A stretch of 20,710 nt of DNA from JBDZUZ01 sp040255445 (GTDB lineage Bacteria > Planctomycetota > Phycisphaerae > Phycisphaerales > UBA1924): the NCBI GenBank assembly GCA_040255445.1, contig JBDZUZ010000062.1, positions 1 to 20,710 of the forward strand. The letters run 5' to 3'. Every line of letters starts with the position of its first letter. The stretch's first letter is position 1. The notes under the pieces were generated by a model. The model searched no databases. It saw only the letters and a program-made list of their open reading frames with translations, and was not told the origin of the DNA. Shown here piece by piece: positions 15,031 through 20,710 of this stretch. A program made the position numbers and the translations under genes.

Positions 15031-15279
15031 GTGACCGAGCAAGAGATCGAAAGCAAGGTGATCGAGATCGTCGCCACCCAGATGGGCCACGATAAGGCGA
15101 AGATCACCCGTGAGATGAGCTTCACCGACGACCTCAACGCCGACAGCCTCGACCAGGTCGAGCTGGTGATGGAACTCGAGGAGGCCTTCGAGACCGACAT
15201 CCCCGATGAGCAGGCCGAGAAGATCAAGACCGTCGGCGACGCGATTGACTTCATCAAGCAGCAGCAGCAGCTGGCCTGA
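15031..15279 (+). CDS. acpP: Acyl carrier protein
   Basis: This 82-aa acidic four-helix protein would carry growing acyl chains on a 4'-phosphopantetheine arm during fatty acid synthesis. The attachment serine is Ser39 in the DSL motif (LNADSLDQVELVMELEEAF). Length and charge are normal for bacterial ACP. I chose GTG 15031 because GCGGAG lies 8 nt upstream and because ACPs normally start within about 4 residues of this point; GTG 15004 and ATG 15010 are in frame but would add a Cys-containing, unconserved extension. A C-terminal run of Gln (QQQQQ) is a small oddity. FabF follows 223 nt downstream, the usual partner, but a hairpin and a promoter-like sequence lie between them. Confidence 0.95.
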   Translation: MTEQEIESKVIEIVATQMGHDKAKITREMSFTDDLNADSLDQVELVMELEEAFETDIPDEQAEKIKTVGDAIDFIKQQQQLA

Positions 15280-15282
15280 TCG

Positions 15283-15304
15283 GCCGCAGCGAGCCCCCTG
15301 CGGC
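15283..15304 (+). terminator. Stem-loop after the ACP gene
   Basis: GCCGCAG (15283-15289) and CTGCGGC (15298-15304) form a perfect 7-bp stem with an 8-nt loop, beginning 3 nt after the ACP stop codon. No T tract follows. It may terminate, attenuate or protect the short, abundant ACP transcript from read-through or 3' decay. Confidence 0.45.
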
Positions 15305-15318
15305 ACATGGTGCGGCCT

Positions 15319-15348
15319 CTGACCGGGCCCGTTCCGGGTGCGTATCCT
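15319..15348 (+). promoter_or_regulatory. Possible fabF promoter
   Basis: CTGACC (15319-15324) and TATCCT (15343-15348) are separated by 18 nt. Each matches consensus at 4 of 6 positions or slightly better. It lies after the ACP hairpin and 155 nt before the fabF start. Support is modest. Confidence 0.3.
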
Positions 15349-15502
15349 GAACCAACGCCGGCCCTCCGCGGTCCGCGGCCCTCTTCCGGGGGTCGAGCGC
15401 CGTGCAGGGCCGGTTCGCTATCCACCCCGGCCGATGCGCCGGTGATGCGGCCGATTCTGCGCTGCGGGCTCTGACGACCGCCGCGCTGCCGAGGATCCCC
15501 TT

Positions 15503-16795
15503 ATGGCACAACGCTCACACGCCCGCCAGTTCCCCAAGGTGGTCATCACCGGCTTCGGGGTGATCTCCAACCTCGGCACCAACGCCAAGGCCACCTGGGA
15601 GGCCATGCGCGAAGGCCGCTCGGGCATCAGCCGCATCGAGGGCGCCGACTTCGACCTCTACGCCGGCAAGTGGGATGTCGAGATCGGCGGCCAGGTCAAG
15701 GGCTGGGACGCCTCGCACATCCTCGACCCCCGCGAGGCCAAGCGGCTCGACCGCTTCAGCCTGCTCGGGCTCGCCGCGGCCGAGGAGGCCGTGAAGCACT
15801 CGGGTATCGACTTCTCCAAGGAGGACGCCGAGCGGTGCGGCGTGGTCGTCGGCTCGGGTATCGGCGGCATCAAGACGATCGAGGACGGGGTCATCGTCAT
15901 GCGGGAGAAGGGCCCGCACCGGATCAACCCCTTCACCGTGCCGCGGCTGATGGTCAACGCCGCGGCGGGCAACATCTCGATCCGCTACGGACTCAAGGGT
16001 CCGTCCGCGGCCCACGCCACCGCCTGCGCCAGCTCGGGGCACGCGATGAGCGATGCGATGCACCTGCTCCAGCGCGGCCTGGTCGACACCGTCCTGACCG
16101 GCGGCGCCGAGGCGGCCTGCACGCCGCTGTGCATCGGCGCCTTCATGGTCATGAAGGCGCTCTCGACGCGCAACGATGACCCGACGCGGGCGAGCCGGCC
16201 GTTCGATGTCGGCCGCGACGGCTTCGTGCTGTCGGAGGGCGCGGCGATGTACATCCTCGAGACCGAGGAGCACGCCAAGGCCCGCGGCGCCACCATCTAC
16301 GCCGAGCTCGTCGGCGCGGGGAACACCTGCGACGCCGGCCACATCACCGCCCCCGACCCCGAGGGCGACGGCGCCGGCCGCTCGATGGTCATGGCCCTGC
16401 GCGATGCGGGCCTCAACCCGGGCGATATCGACTATGTGAACGCCCACGGCACCTCGACGCCGCTGGGCGACAAGGCCGAGGTCGCCGCGGTGACGCGCGT
16501 CTTCGGTGATCATGCGATCAAGAGCCGCGGCGGCAAGCTGCTGATGAGCTCGACCAAGTCGATGCACGGCCACTGCCTGGGCGCTTCGGGCGCTCTGGAG
16601 ACACTGGCGTGCATCCACGCGGTGCGGGACGGGGTCATCCCCCCCACCATCAACCTCGACAGCCCCGATGAGGGTTTCGACATCGACCTGGTGCCGCACT
16701 CGGCCCGGGAGCGTGCGATCAAGTACGCGATGAACAACACCTTCGGGTTCGGCGGGCACAACGTGACGCTGATCGTGGGTCGCTACGAGGGCTGA
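15503..16795 (+). CDS. fabF: Beta-ketoacyl-ACP synthase II
   Basis: This 430-aa condensing enzyme would extend acyl-ACP with malonyl-ACP in cytoplasmic fatty acid elongation. The catalytic Cys175 lies in TACASSGHAM. His315 in NAHGTSTPLGD and His357 in KSMHGHCLGASGA complete the triad, and Lys352 is the conserved lysine before it. Length and the C-terminal NNTFGFGGHN are normal for FabF. The usual KSMTGH sequence reads KSMHGH here, an uncommon substitution next to the active-site His. GAGGA 7 nt before the ATG supports the start. The upstream ACP gene provides the natural partner. No fabD, fabG or fabH is present in the window. Confidence 0.95.
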   Translation: MAQRSHARQFPKVVITGFGVISNLGTNAKATWEAMREGRSGISRIEGADFDLYAGKWDVEIGGQVKGWDASHILDPREAKRLDRFSLLGLAAAEEAVKHSGIDFSKEDAERCGVVVGSGIGGIKTIEDGVIVMREKGPHRINPFTVPRLMVNAAAGNISIRYGLKGPSAAHATACASSGHAMSDAMHLLQRGLVDTVLTGGAEAACTPLCIGAFMVMKALSTRNDDPTRASRPFDVGRDGFVLSEGAAMYILETEEHAKARGATIYAELVGAGNTCDAGHITAPDPEGDGAGRSMVMALRDAGLNPGDIDYVNAHGTSTPLGDKAEVAAVTRVFGDHAIKSRGGKLLMSSTKSMHGHCLGASGALETLACIHAVRDGVIPPTINLDSPDEGFDIDLVPHSARERAIKYAMNNTFGFGGHNVTLIVGRYEG

Positions 16796-16835
16796 TCGGC
16801 CCGAGCGGAGTGGCATCCTCTTTGCGGGATCAAAG

Positions 16836-16854
16836 CGGCCGGAGGTCCCGGCCG
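16836..16854 (+). terminator. Stem-loop between fabF and the FliN-like gene
   Basis: CGGCCGG (16836-16842) pairs with CCGGCCG (16848-16854) around a 5-nt loop, 40 nt after the fabF stop and 12 nt before the next ATG. No T tract follows. It contains GGAGG, which would then be unavailable as a ribosome binding site for the next gene. It could be a fabF terminator or a leader element. Confidence 0.4.
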
Positions 16855-16866
16855 ATAGGTCCCACT

Positions 16867-17217
16867 ATGCCCACCACTGCCGCCCCGCCCACCCCGATGC
16901 TCGACCGGATCCTCAAGATCGAGGTCCCCATCATCGTCCGCCTGGCGGAGCGGTCCATGACCGTCTCGGGGGTGATGGGCTTCGCCCCGGGCTCGATCAT
17001 CGAGCTCCCCAAGAACGCCGACGCCGAATTGGACCTGATGGTCAACAACAAGGTCGTCGGGTGCGGGCAGGCGGTGAAGGTGGGCGAGAACTTCGGGCTC
17101 AAGCTCACCTATCTGGGGAACCTCTCGGAGCGGATCCGCGCCATGGGCGAGGGGCAGACCGAGAGCGAGCAGTCCGCCGAGCAGCTCGCCGAGGCGATTC
17201 TGGCCGGGCAGCGTTGA
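16867..17217 (+). CDS. FliN/SpoA-domain protein, flagellar-motor-switch-like
   Basis: The protein has 116 aa. Residues of about 12-92 form one SpoA (surface presentation of antigens) domain, as in FliN: ILKIEVPIIVRLAERSMTV, then FAPGSIIELPKNADAELDLM, then NNKVVGCGQAVKVGENFGLKL. In flagella FliN builds the lower C-ring that binds CheY and export chaperones; related domains serve type III secretion. The tail is Glu/Gln rich. The start at ATG 16867 keeps only a short N-terminus; an in-frame GTG at 16810 is possible but unsupported. A proper SD is lacking: AGGT lies 6 nt upstream and GGAGG is 21 nt away, inside a hairpin. No other flagellar genes are nearby, so the assignment rests on the domain alone, and a non-flagellar role is possible. 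Confidence 0.85.
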   Translation: MPTTAAPPTPMLDRILKIEVPIIVRLAERSMTVSGVMGFAPGSIIELPKNADAELDLMVNNKVVGCGQAVKVGENFGLKLTYLGNLSERIRAMGEGQTESEQSAEQLAEAILAGQR

Positions 17218-17329
17218 GCGGGCTCCCGCGACAGCCGAAAGCTGAATACCGGACCGCCGCCCCGTGAGGGCCGCGGTATGCCGGCGAAGCGCGGCGGTGA
17301 CCTCTGCGGGCGATCGGGCATTCTGAGAA

Positions 17330-17374
17330 TATCCTCAGGTCCGGAAACCACGCCGCGGGCGGCGCCCGCCGTGG
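17330..17374 (+). promoter_or_regulatory. Possible promoter and strong leader hairpin of the GH15 gene
   Basis: A -10-like TATCCT lies at 17330-17335, inside a small CTGAG/CTCAG dyad; no good -35 is seen. Just downstream a strong stem-loop spans 17348-17374: CCACG pairs with CGTGG and GCGGGC with GCCCGC, with a 2-nt bulge and a 3-nt loop. The Shine-Dalgarno GGAG (17395-17398) follows 20 nt later. The hairpin could be a 5' leader structure or a terminator for the upstream FliN-like gene. Confidence 0.35.
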
Positions 17375-17404
17375 CCAGCGATTCGTTCCCGCACGGAGTG
17401 CGAC

Positions 17405-19414
17405 ATGCCCAGGGATATCCCGATCGGCAACGGCGACCTTCTGATCACCTTCGACCGGCTCTACCGGGTCCGGGATATCTACTACCCCAATGTCGGCCGG
17501 CACAACCACACCGGCGGGCACATCCAGCGCTTCGGGGTCTGGGCCGATGGGAAGTTCGCCTGGATCGAGGACCCGGGCTGGACGCGGCGGATCTCCTACC
17601 GCCCGGACACGCTGGTGACGGATGTGCACCTGGTGCACGAGGGGCTCCAGCTCGAATTGATCTGCAGCGACTGCGTCGACTTCCACGAGCCGGTGTACTT
17701 CCGCCGGTCGATCGTGAAGGACCTGTCGGGGCGTGACCGGGATGTCCGGCTCTTCAGCCACTGGGACCTCTCGATCCGCGGCATCGCGGTGGGCGACACC
17801 GCCAACTACGACCCGCAAACGCACACCGTCGTCATCTACAAGGACGACACCTACTTCATGTTCAACGCGTGCGATGAGAGCAAGTGCGGGATCGACAACT
17901 GGGCGATCGGCACCAAGCGGCTCGGCGGGGCGGAGGGCACCTGGCGCGATGCCGAGGACGGGCAGCTGGGCCGCAACGCGATCAGCCAGGGCTCGGTCGA
18001 TGCGACGATCGGTTTCAACCTGCATGTCCCGGCCAATGGCAGCGCGTATGTCACCAGCTGGGTCGCGTGCGGGCATTCGTACGGCGAGGTCAAGACGCTC
18101 AACCAGAAGATCCTGGACAAGTGGCCCGACCGCATGATCGCGCGGACGGATGCGTACTGGCGGCTGTGGGTGCGGAAGGAAGACCACGATCTCTCGGGCT
18201 TCTCGCACCGCGTGGCCGACCAGTTCAACCGCTCGCAGCTGGTGGTGCGGACGCAGATCGACAACGGCGGCGCGATCATCGCGGCCAACGACACGGATAT
18301 TCAGCAGTTCGGCGGCGATCACTATTCGTACTGCTGGCCACGGGACGGCGCGCTGGTGACGTACGCGCTGATCCTGGCGAGCCAGAGCGAGCTCTCGCGG
18401 GCGTTCTTCCGGTTCTGCGCGGCGGCGATCCGTGATGACGGCTACTTCCTGCACAAGTACACGCCCACGGGGGAGCTGGCGAGCAGCTGGCACCCGTGGA
18501 TGCTCGAGGGGCAGCGGGTGCTGCCGATCCAGCAGGATGAGACTTCGCTGGTGCTGTGGGCGCTGCGCAAGCACTTCCTCGAGTTCAAGGATGTCGAGTT
18601 CATCAAGCCGCTCTACCAGCCGCTGGTGGTGCGTCCGGCGGACTGGATTCTGAGCTACCGCGACATCAACGGGCTGCCCAAGCCGAGCTGGGACCTGTGG
18701 GAGGAGCGGCGGGGTATCCATACTTTCACGGTCGCCTCGACGATCGGCGCGCTCAAGGCCGCGGCGGGTTTCGCGGCGGACTTTGGCGAGCCCGACCGGG
18801 CCGCGCAGTACCGCGAGGGCGCTGAGCGGATGACCGCCGCGCTCCTGCGGCACATGTGGAACCCAGAGCGCGAGCGGTTCTGCCGCATGGCGGTGCCCAC
18901 GCCCGACGGCGGCTACCGGCTCGACATGACGATCGACTCGGCGAACTTCGCGCTCTTCGCCTTCGATGCGCTGGACGTTGATGATCCGAAGGTGGACTCG
19001 GAGATGCGGCAGATCCGCGAGCGGCTCTGGTGCAAGACGAGCGTGGGCGGGTGCGCGCGGTACGAGCGCGACTACTACCACCAGATCGAGCGCGACAAGG
19101 TCGATGCGGTGCCCGGCAACCCGTGGGTGATCTGCACGCTGTGGCACGCGCAGCACGTGATCGCCAAGGCGCGGACGGAGGAAGAGTTGCAGCGGGCGGT
19201 GCAGTATCTCGAGTGGACGGCGGAGAAGGCCGAGACCTCGGGCGTGCTCGCGGAGCAGTTCAACCCGTACACGGGCGATCCGATCAGCGTGAGCCCGCTG
19301 ACGTGGAGCCACGCGACGTTCGTGATCGTGGTGATGGAGTACCTGCGGAAGCTGGAGTGGCTGCGTGAGCAGGCGCGGGATAGGGCGCAGCGGGCGGAGC
19401 CGGCGGCGATCTGA
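17405..19414 (+). CDS. Glycoside hydrolase family 15 (glucoamylase-type) protein
   Basis: The protein has 669 aa. GH15 enzymes invert the anomeric centre while releasing glucose from starch, maltooligosaccharides or trehalose-like sugars. Residues of about 1-265 form the N-terminal beta-sandwich of bacterial GH15 (FDRLYRVRDIYYPNVGRHNH, then VRLFSHWDLSI). Residues of about 270-660 form the (alpha/alpha)6 barrel, with CWPRDGALVTYAL at 310-322. The general acid is in SWDLWEERRG (E433/E434), and the general base is E617 in AEQFNPYTG. Both catalytic positions are intact. There is no signal peptide, so it is probably cytoplasmic and acts on storage glycans or imported oligosaccharides; specificity is not predictable. 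GGAG 6 nt before the ATG supports the start. It is a single gene with an unusual repeat-filled region downstream. Confidence 0.93.
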   Translation: MPRDIPIGNGDLLITFDRLYRVRDIYYPNVGRHNHTGGHIQRFGVWADGKFAWIEDPGWTRRISYRPDTLVTDVHLVHEGLQLELICSDCVDFHEPVYFRRSIVKDLSGRDRDVRLFSHWDLSIRGIAVGDTANYDPQTHTVVIYKDDTYFMFNACDESKCGIDNWAIGTKRLGGAEGTWRDAEDGQLGRNAISQGSVDATIGFNLHVPANGSAYVTSWVACGHSYGEVKTLNQKILDKWPDRMIARTDAYWRLWVRKEDHDLSGFSHRVADQFNRSQLVVRTQIDNGGAIIAANDTDIQQFGGDHYSYCWPRDGALVTYALILASQSELSRAFFRFCAAAIRDDGYFLHKYTPTGELASSWHPWMLEGQRVLPIQQDETSLVLWALRKHFLEFKDVEFIKPLYQPLVVRPADWILSYRDINGLPKPSWDLWEERRGIHTFTVASTIGALKAAAGFAADFGEPDRAAQYREGAERMTAALLRHMWNPERERFCRMAVPTPDGGYRLDMTIDSANFALFAFDALDVDDPKVDSEMRQIRERLWCKTSVGGCARYERDYYHQIERDKVDAVPGNPWVICTLWHAQHVIAKARTEEELQRAVQYLEWTAEKAETSGVLAEQFNPYTGDPISVSPLTWSHATFVIVVMEYLRKLEWLREQARDRAQRAEPAAI

Positions 19415-19459
19415 CCGGTAGGACGATTACGCGGCGGATGATGCGCGAGGTTTGTCGTG

Positions 19460-19501
19460 CCACGGCTCCGAGCCGAGGCTTTGCGAGGCGAGCAGCCGTG
19501 G
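19460..19501. repeat. Composite inverted repeat with GTGCCACG core
   Basis: CCACGGCT (19460-19467) and AGCCGTGG (19494-19501) are perfect 8-bp arms around 26 nt, which themselves contain AGCC-GA-GGCT (19471-19480). The left arm is part of GTGCCACG (19457-19464), a core seen four more times in the tandem array at 20611-20670. It looks like one unit of a dispersed intergenic repeat family. Confidence 0.5.
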
Positions 19502-19532
19502 TTGGGCGCAGAACACGCGGCGACTCCTCGCA

Positions 19533-19546
19533 CAGTCGTTCGACTG
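19533..19546. repeat. Short perfect palindrome
   Basis: CAGTCG-TT-CGACTG, a perfect 6-bp inverted repeat between the composite repeat at 19460 and the first REP-like unit. It is probably part of the same repeat-rich stretch. Confidence 0.4.
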
Positions 19547-19555
19547 ACAGCACCT

Positions 19556-19593
19556 GCCTGAAGGCGTGACGAGAAGCCCGTTGAAACGGGCTT
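19556..19593. repeat. REP-like unit, copy 1 (two stem-loops with TGAA loops)
   Basis: The unit consists of GCC-TGAA-GGC (19556-19565) followed by a second stem, AAGCCCGT-TGAA-ACGGGCTT (19574-19593), 8 bp with a TGAA loop. Copy 2 repeats the order 46 nt further on. The arrangement is that of REP-type palindromic elements scattered between genes in many bacteria. It lies 142 nt after the GH15 stop codon, and the second stem could also terminate transcription from both sides. Confidence 0.65.
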
Positions 19594-19636
19594 GATGGGA
19601 ACATTGTGGTGTGGGCCGCAGCGCGGGGGTTTTGAT

Positions 19637-19684
19637 ACGCCTGAAGGCGTGGCCTACGAGCGGGCAAGCCCGCTAAAGCGGGCT
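19637..19684. repeat. REP-like unit, copy 2 (overlaps the end of the terminal gene)
   Basis: The unit consists of ACGCC-TGAA-GGCGT (19637-19650) and then AGCCCGC-TAAA-GCGGGCT (19667-19684). Compared with copy 1, the loop-closing pair of the second stem changed from T-A to C-G on both arms, so pairing is kept. The unit overlaps the stop codon and last codons of the minus-strand unknown gene. Confidence 0.65.
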
Positions 19685-20358
19685 GTGGGACCGGCCACGT
19701 CCCGATCAATCGTGCCCATTGCACCCGCTTTCGTGGCTCGGTTCAAGGCACTGTGTTGCGATTGGAAATTCAGGATGATCCCCTCTGCTTCTTTGCATGT
19801 TTTGGCCTCGCCAAGCTCGGAGACAAACACACCGATCAAGTCAACTCCGTCGGCTCCTATCTGCGTGAGCTCGCTGACTCGCTCACGTCCCACTCTGCAC
19901 CATTCCTGTGCCTCCTCGATGCGCCCGCTCGTCGCCAGCAAGCCCGCATACGCCGCGACATGATGCACAGAGACACCCGGGGCCACCCGCAGAATCTCAC
20001 CGAGGCGCACTCGCACCGCTTCATCTGTCAGTGGTTCTTCAACCGATGGCCTTACACGCTCACGCAGCACCTCGCACACTTCCGGAAATCTTCTTTCGTG
20101 CTGACGGCTGTATATGCGGCTCAGGCCTGGCGGCGGCGCCCACGGCAGAATGTCGCTGTCGGGAGGAAGAAATCGAACGTTGACAAATGTGCTTACTCTG
20201 TATGCTCCATCTCGCAATGCATAGACTGTGAGATACTGGCGACATATGCCCCCCGTTCGGAATACACCGACAGAGTCGCTCTCGTTGAACTGCGGGAACG
20301 CCTTCTCGTACTCACAGCGCACATTCCGAAGCGTTTTCTGAGTGCGGCTCTTGGCCAT
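19654..20358 (-). CDS. Unknown protein in a lower-GC, repeat-flanked segment
   Basis: The protein has 234 aa and I do not recognise the family. The ATG at 20358 is chosen because GAGGTG lies about 9 nt upstream; the frame stays open to 20433 with only a TTG start there. It has no signal peptide or membrane helix. Residues of about 1-85 look like a small mixed domain (YLTVYALRDGAYRVSTFVNV). Residues of about 125-205 are helical, with a TPR-like turn (HHVAAYAGLLATSGRIEEAQEW). G+C is visibly lower than elsewhere, in the mid-50s by eye, and rarer codons such as AAA and TCT are used freely, which suggests acquisition by transfer. The last 12 residues (GPTARFSGLARS) and the TAG stop are read from a REP-like element, so the C-terminus is probably not ancestral. 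Repeats lie on both sides. Confidence 0.65.
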   Translation of the reverse strand: MAKSRTQKTLRNVRCEYEKAFPQFNESDSVGVFRTGGICRQYLTVYALRDGAYRVSTFVNVRFLPPDSDILPWAPPPGLSRIYSRQHERRFPEVCEVLRERVRPSVEEPLTDEAVRVRLGEILRVAPGVSVHHVAAYAGLLATSGRIEEAQEWCRVGRERVSELTQIGADGVDLIGVFVSELGEAKTCKEAEGIILNFQSQHSALNRATKAGAMGTIDRDVAGPTARFSGLARS

Positions 20359-20595
20359 GACGATCGCACCTCTTTGATTGACTCCGACATAGGGCCGGGG
20401 GCCGTGTGCCCGAACACTCTCGTAATTGGGCAAAGGGTACGCAGATCTTGCCGCAGCGGGCGCTACGGACGACGACTCGCAAGGGCTCAGCCCATGTCAG
20501 GACACGCACCGGCGTCGATGTGACTCGGAGACGTTTCAATGCGGGCTGGGTGATCCACTGCAGGTTCCTCGGTGCGCTGCGCTACGTGTGCTGAT

Positions 20596-20614
20596 CACCG
20601 GCGAGCCGCCGGTG
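20596..20614. repeat. Perfect 8-bp palindrome adjoining the tandem array
   Basis: CACCGGCG-AGC-CGCCGGTG, with both arms perfect. The right arm runs directly into the first 15-bp tandem unit (GGTGCC...). It resembles a repeat-family stem whose right flank was then amplified. Confidence 0.6.
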
Positions 20615-20670
20615 CCACGATGCGGGGTGCCACGATGTGGGGTGCCACGATGTGGGGTGCCACGATGCGC
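20611..20670. repeat. Four tandem 15-bp repeats, GGTGCCACGATGYGG
   Basis: Units lie at 20611-20625, 20626-20640, 20641-20655 and 20656-20670. They differ only at base 13 (C,T,T,C) and at the last base of unit 4. There is no spacer, so this is a minisatellite-like array and not a CRISPR. All four contain GTGCCACG, shared with the palindrome at 19457-19464. Confidence 0.85.
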
Positions 20671-20710
20671 GATCACGGCGGGCGGTTGGGGGTAGGTTTT
20701 TCATCGCAGA

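Larger units (their letters stand above)
20359..20710. other. 352-base stretch without a gene at the right edge
   Basis: No supported gene. The left part is the presumed leader of the minus-strand unknown gene, with its Shine-Dalgarno around 20368-20373 and a TACCCT-like hexamer (minus strand, 20434-20439). The right part holds a perfect hairpin and a tandem repeat array, listed separately. An open frame across the repeats gives only a periodic GVPRC peptide and looks spurious. Confidence 0.5.

Noticed and set aside
14590..15306. Upstream extension of the DUF1444 frame through the ACP gene
   Set aside because: The extension runs antisense through ACP and through the ACP promoter; family similarity begins at 14589, where an SD is present.
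17105..19312. 735-aa minus-strand open frame opposite the GH15 gene
   Set aside because: It has antisense-shadow composition and no motifs; the plus-strand GH15 has intact catalytic motifs over the same DNA.
20611..20670. CRISPR-like array
   Set aside because: Repeats are 15 bp and directly adjacent with no spacers, and no cas genes are present.
20426..20695. Plus-strand frame with repeated GVPRC peptide
   Set aside because: The peptide is only the 15-bp tandem repeat read in frame; no SD and no family resemblance.

Overview
This is a GC-rich bacterial chromosomal window, about two thirds G+C by eye, with 17 protein-coding genes and no rRNA, tRNA, CRISPR array or transposase that I can see. 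The gene style points to a Gram-negative environmental bacterium. My best guess is Planctomycetota, probably a Phycisphaerae-like lineage. That guess rests on the high GC, the frequent lack of Shine-Dalgarno sites, the mix of predicted lipoprotein, PhoX-type Tat protein and DUF1444 protein, and the stem-loop intergenic repeats with TGAA/TAAA loops. It is an inference, not a demonstrated assignment.

Layout. Positions 197-4569 hold a coiled-coil lipoprotein, a plant-type ferredoxin-NADP+ reductase and a secreted HEAT-like protein. Positions 4608-7568 hold a peptide-type ABC importer binding protein and one permease, without oppC, oppD or oppF. Positions 7710-8626 hold three small membrane proteins: a DUF883/YqjD-like protein, a YqjE/holin-III-like protein and a third unrecognised one. 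On the minus strand, 8650-10839 encodes a large membrane-bound M48 metallopeptidase and 11020-11457 a small unknown protein. Diverging from the latter is a Tat-exported PhoX/DUF839 protein (11637-13031). Next on the minus strand come a TrpG/PabA-type glutamine amidotransferase (13058-13726) and a DUF1444 protein (13774-14589). After a 441-base divergent gap, the plus strand carries acyl carrier protein (15031-15279), FabF (15503-16795), a FliN-like SpoA protein (16867-17217) and a GH15 glucoamylase-type enzyme (17405-19414). The last 1.3 kb differs in character: a lower-GC unknown minus-strand gene (19654-20358) lies between clusters of palindromic and tandem repeats.

Functional links. ACP and FabF are the only clear metabolic pair (fatty acid elongation). 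The OppA/OppB pair is half of an importer. The three small membrane genes are tightly packed and probably co-translated. The other genes look like single-gene units.

Most interesting signals. (1) Several genes without a Shine-Dalgarno site have a TANNNT-type -10 hexamer exactly 6 nt before the start codon, which suggests leaderless mRNAs. (2) The second small membrane gene follows an 11-nt perfect anti-SD complement whose best-spaced start codon is ATC. (3) Two REP-like stem-loop units show a compensatory base-pair change, and one of them encodes the C-terminus and stop codon of the terminal unknown gene. (4) Four tandem 15-bp repeats at the right edge share an 8-mer with a palindrome on the other side of that gene.
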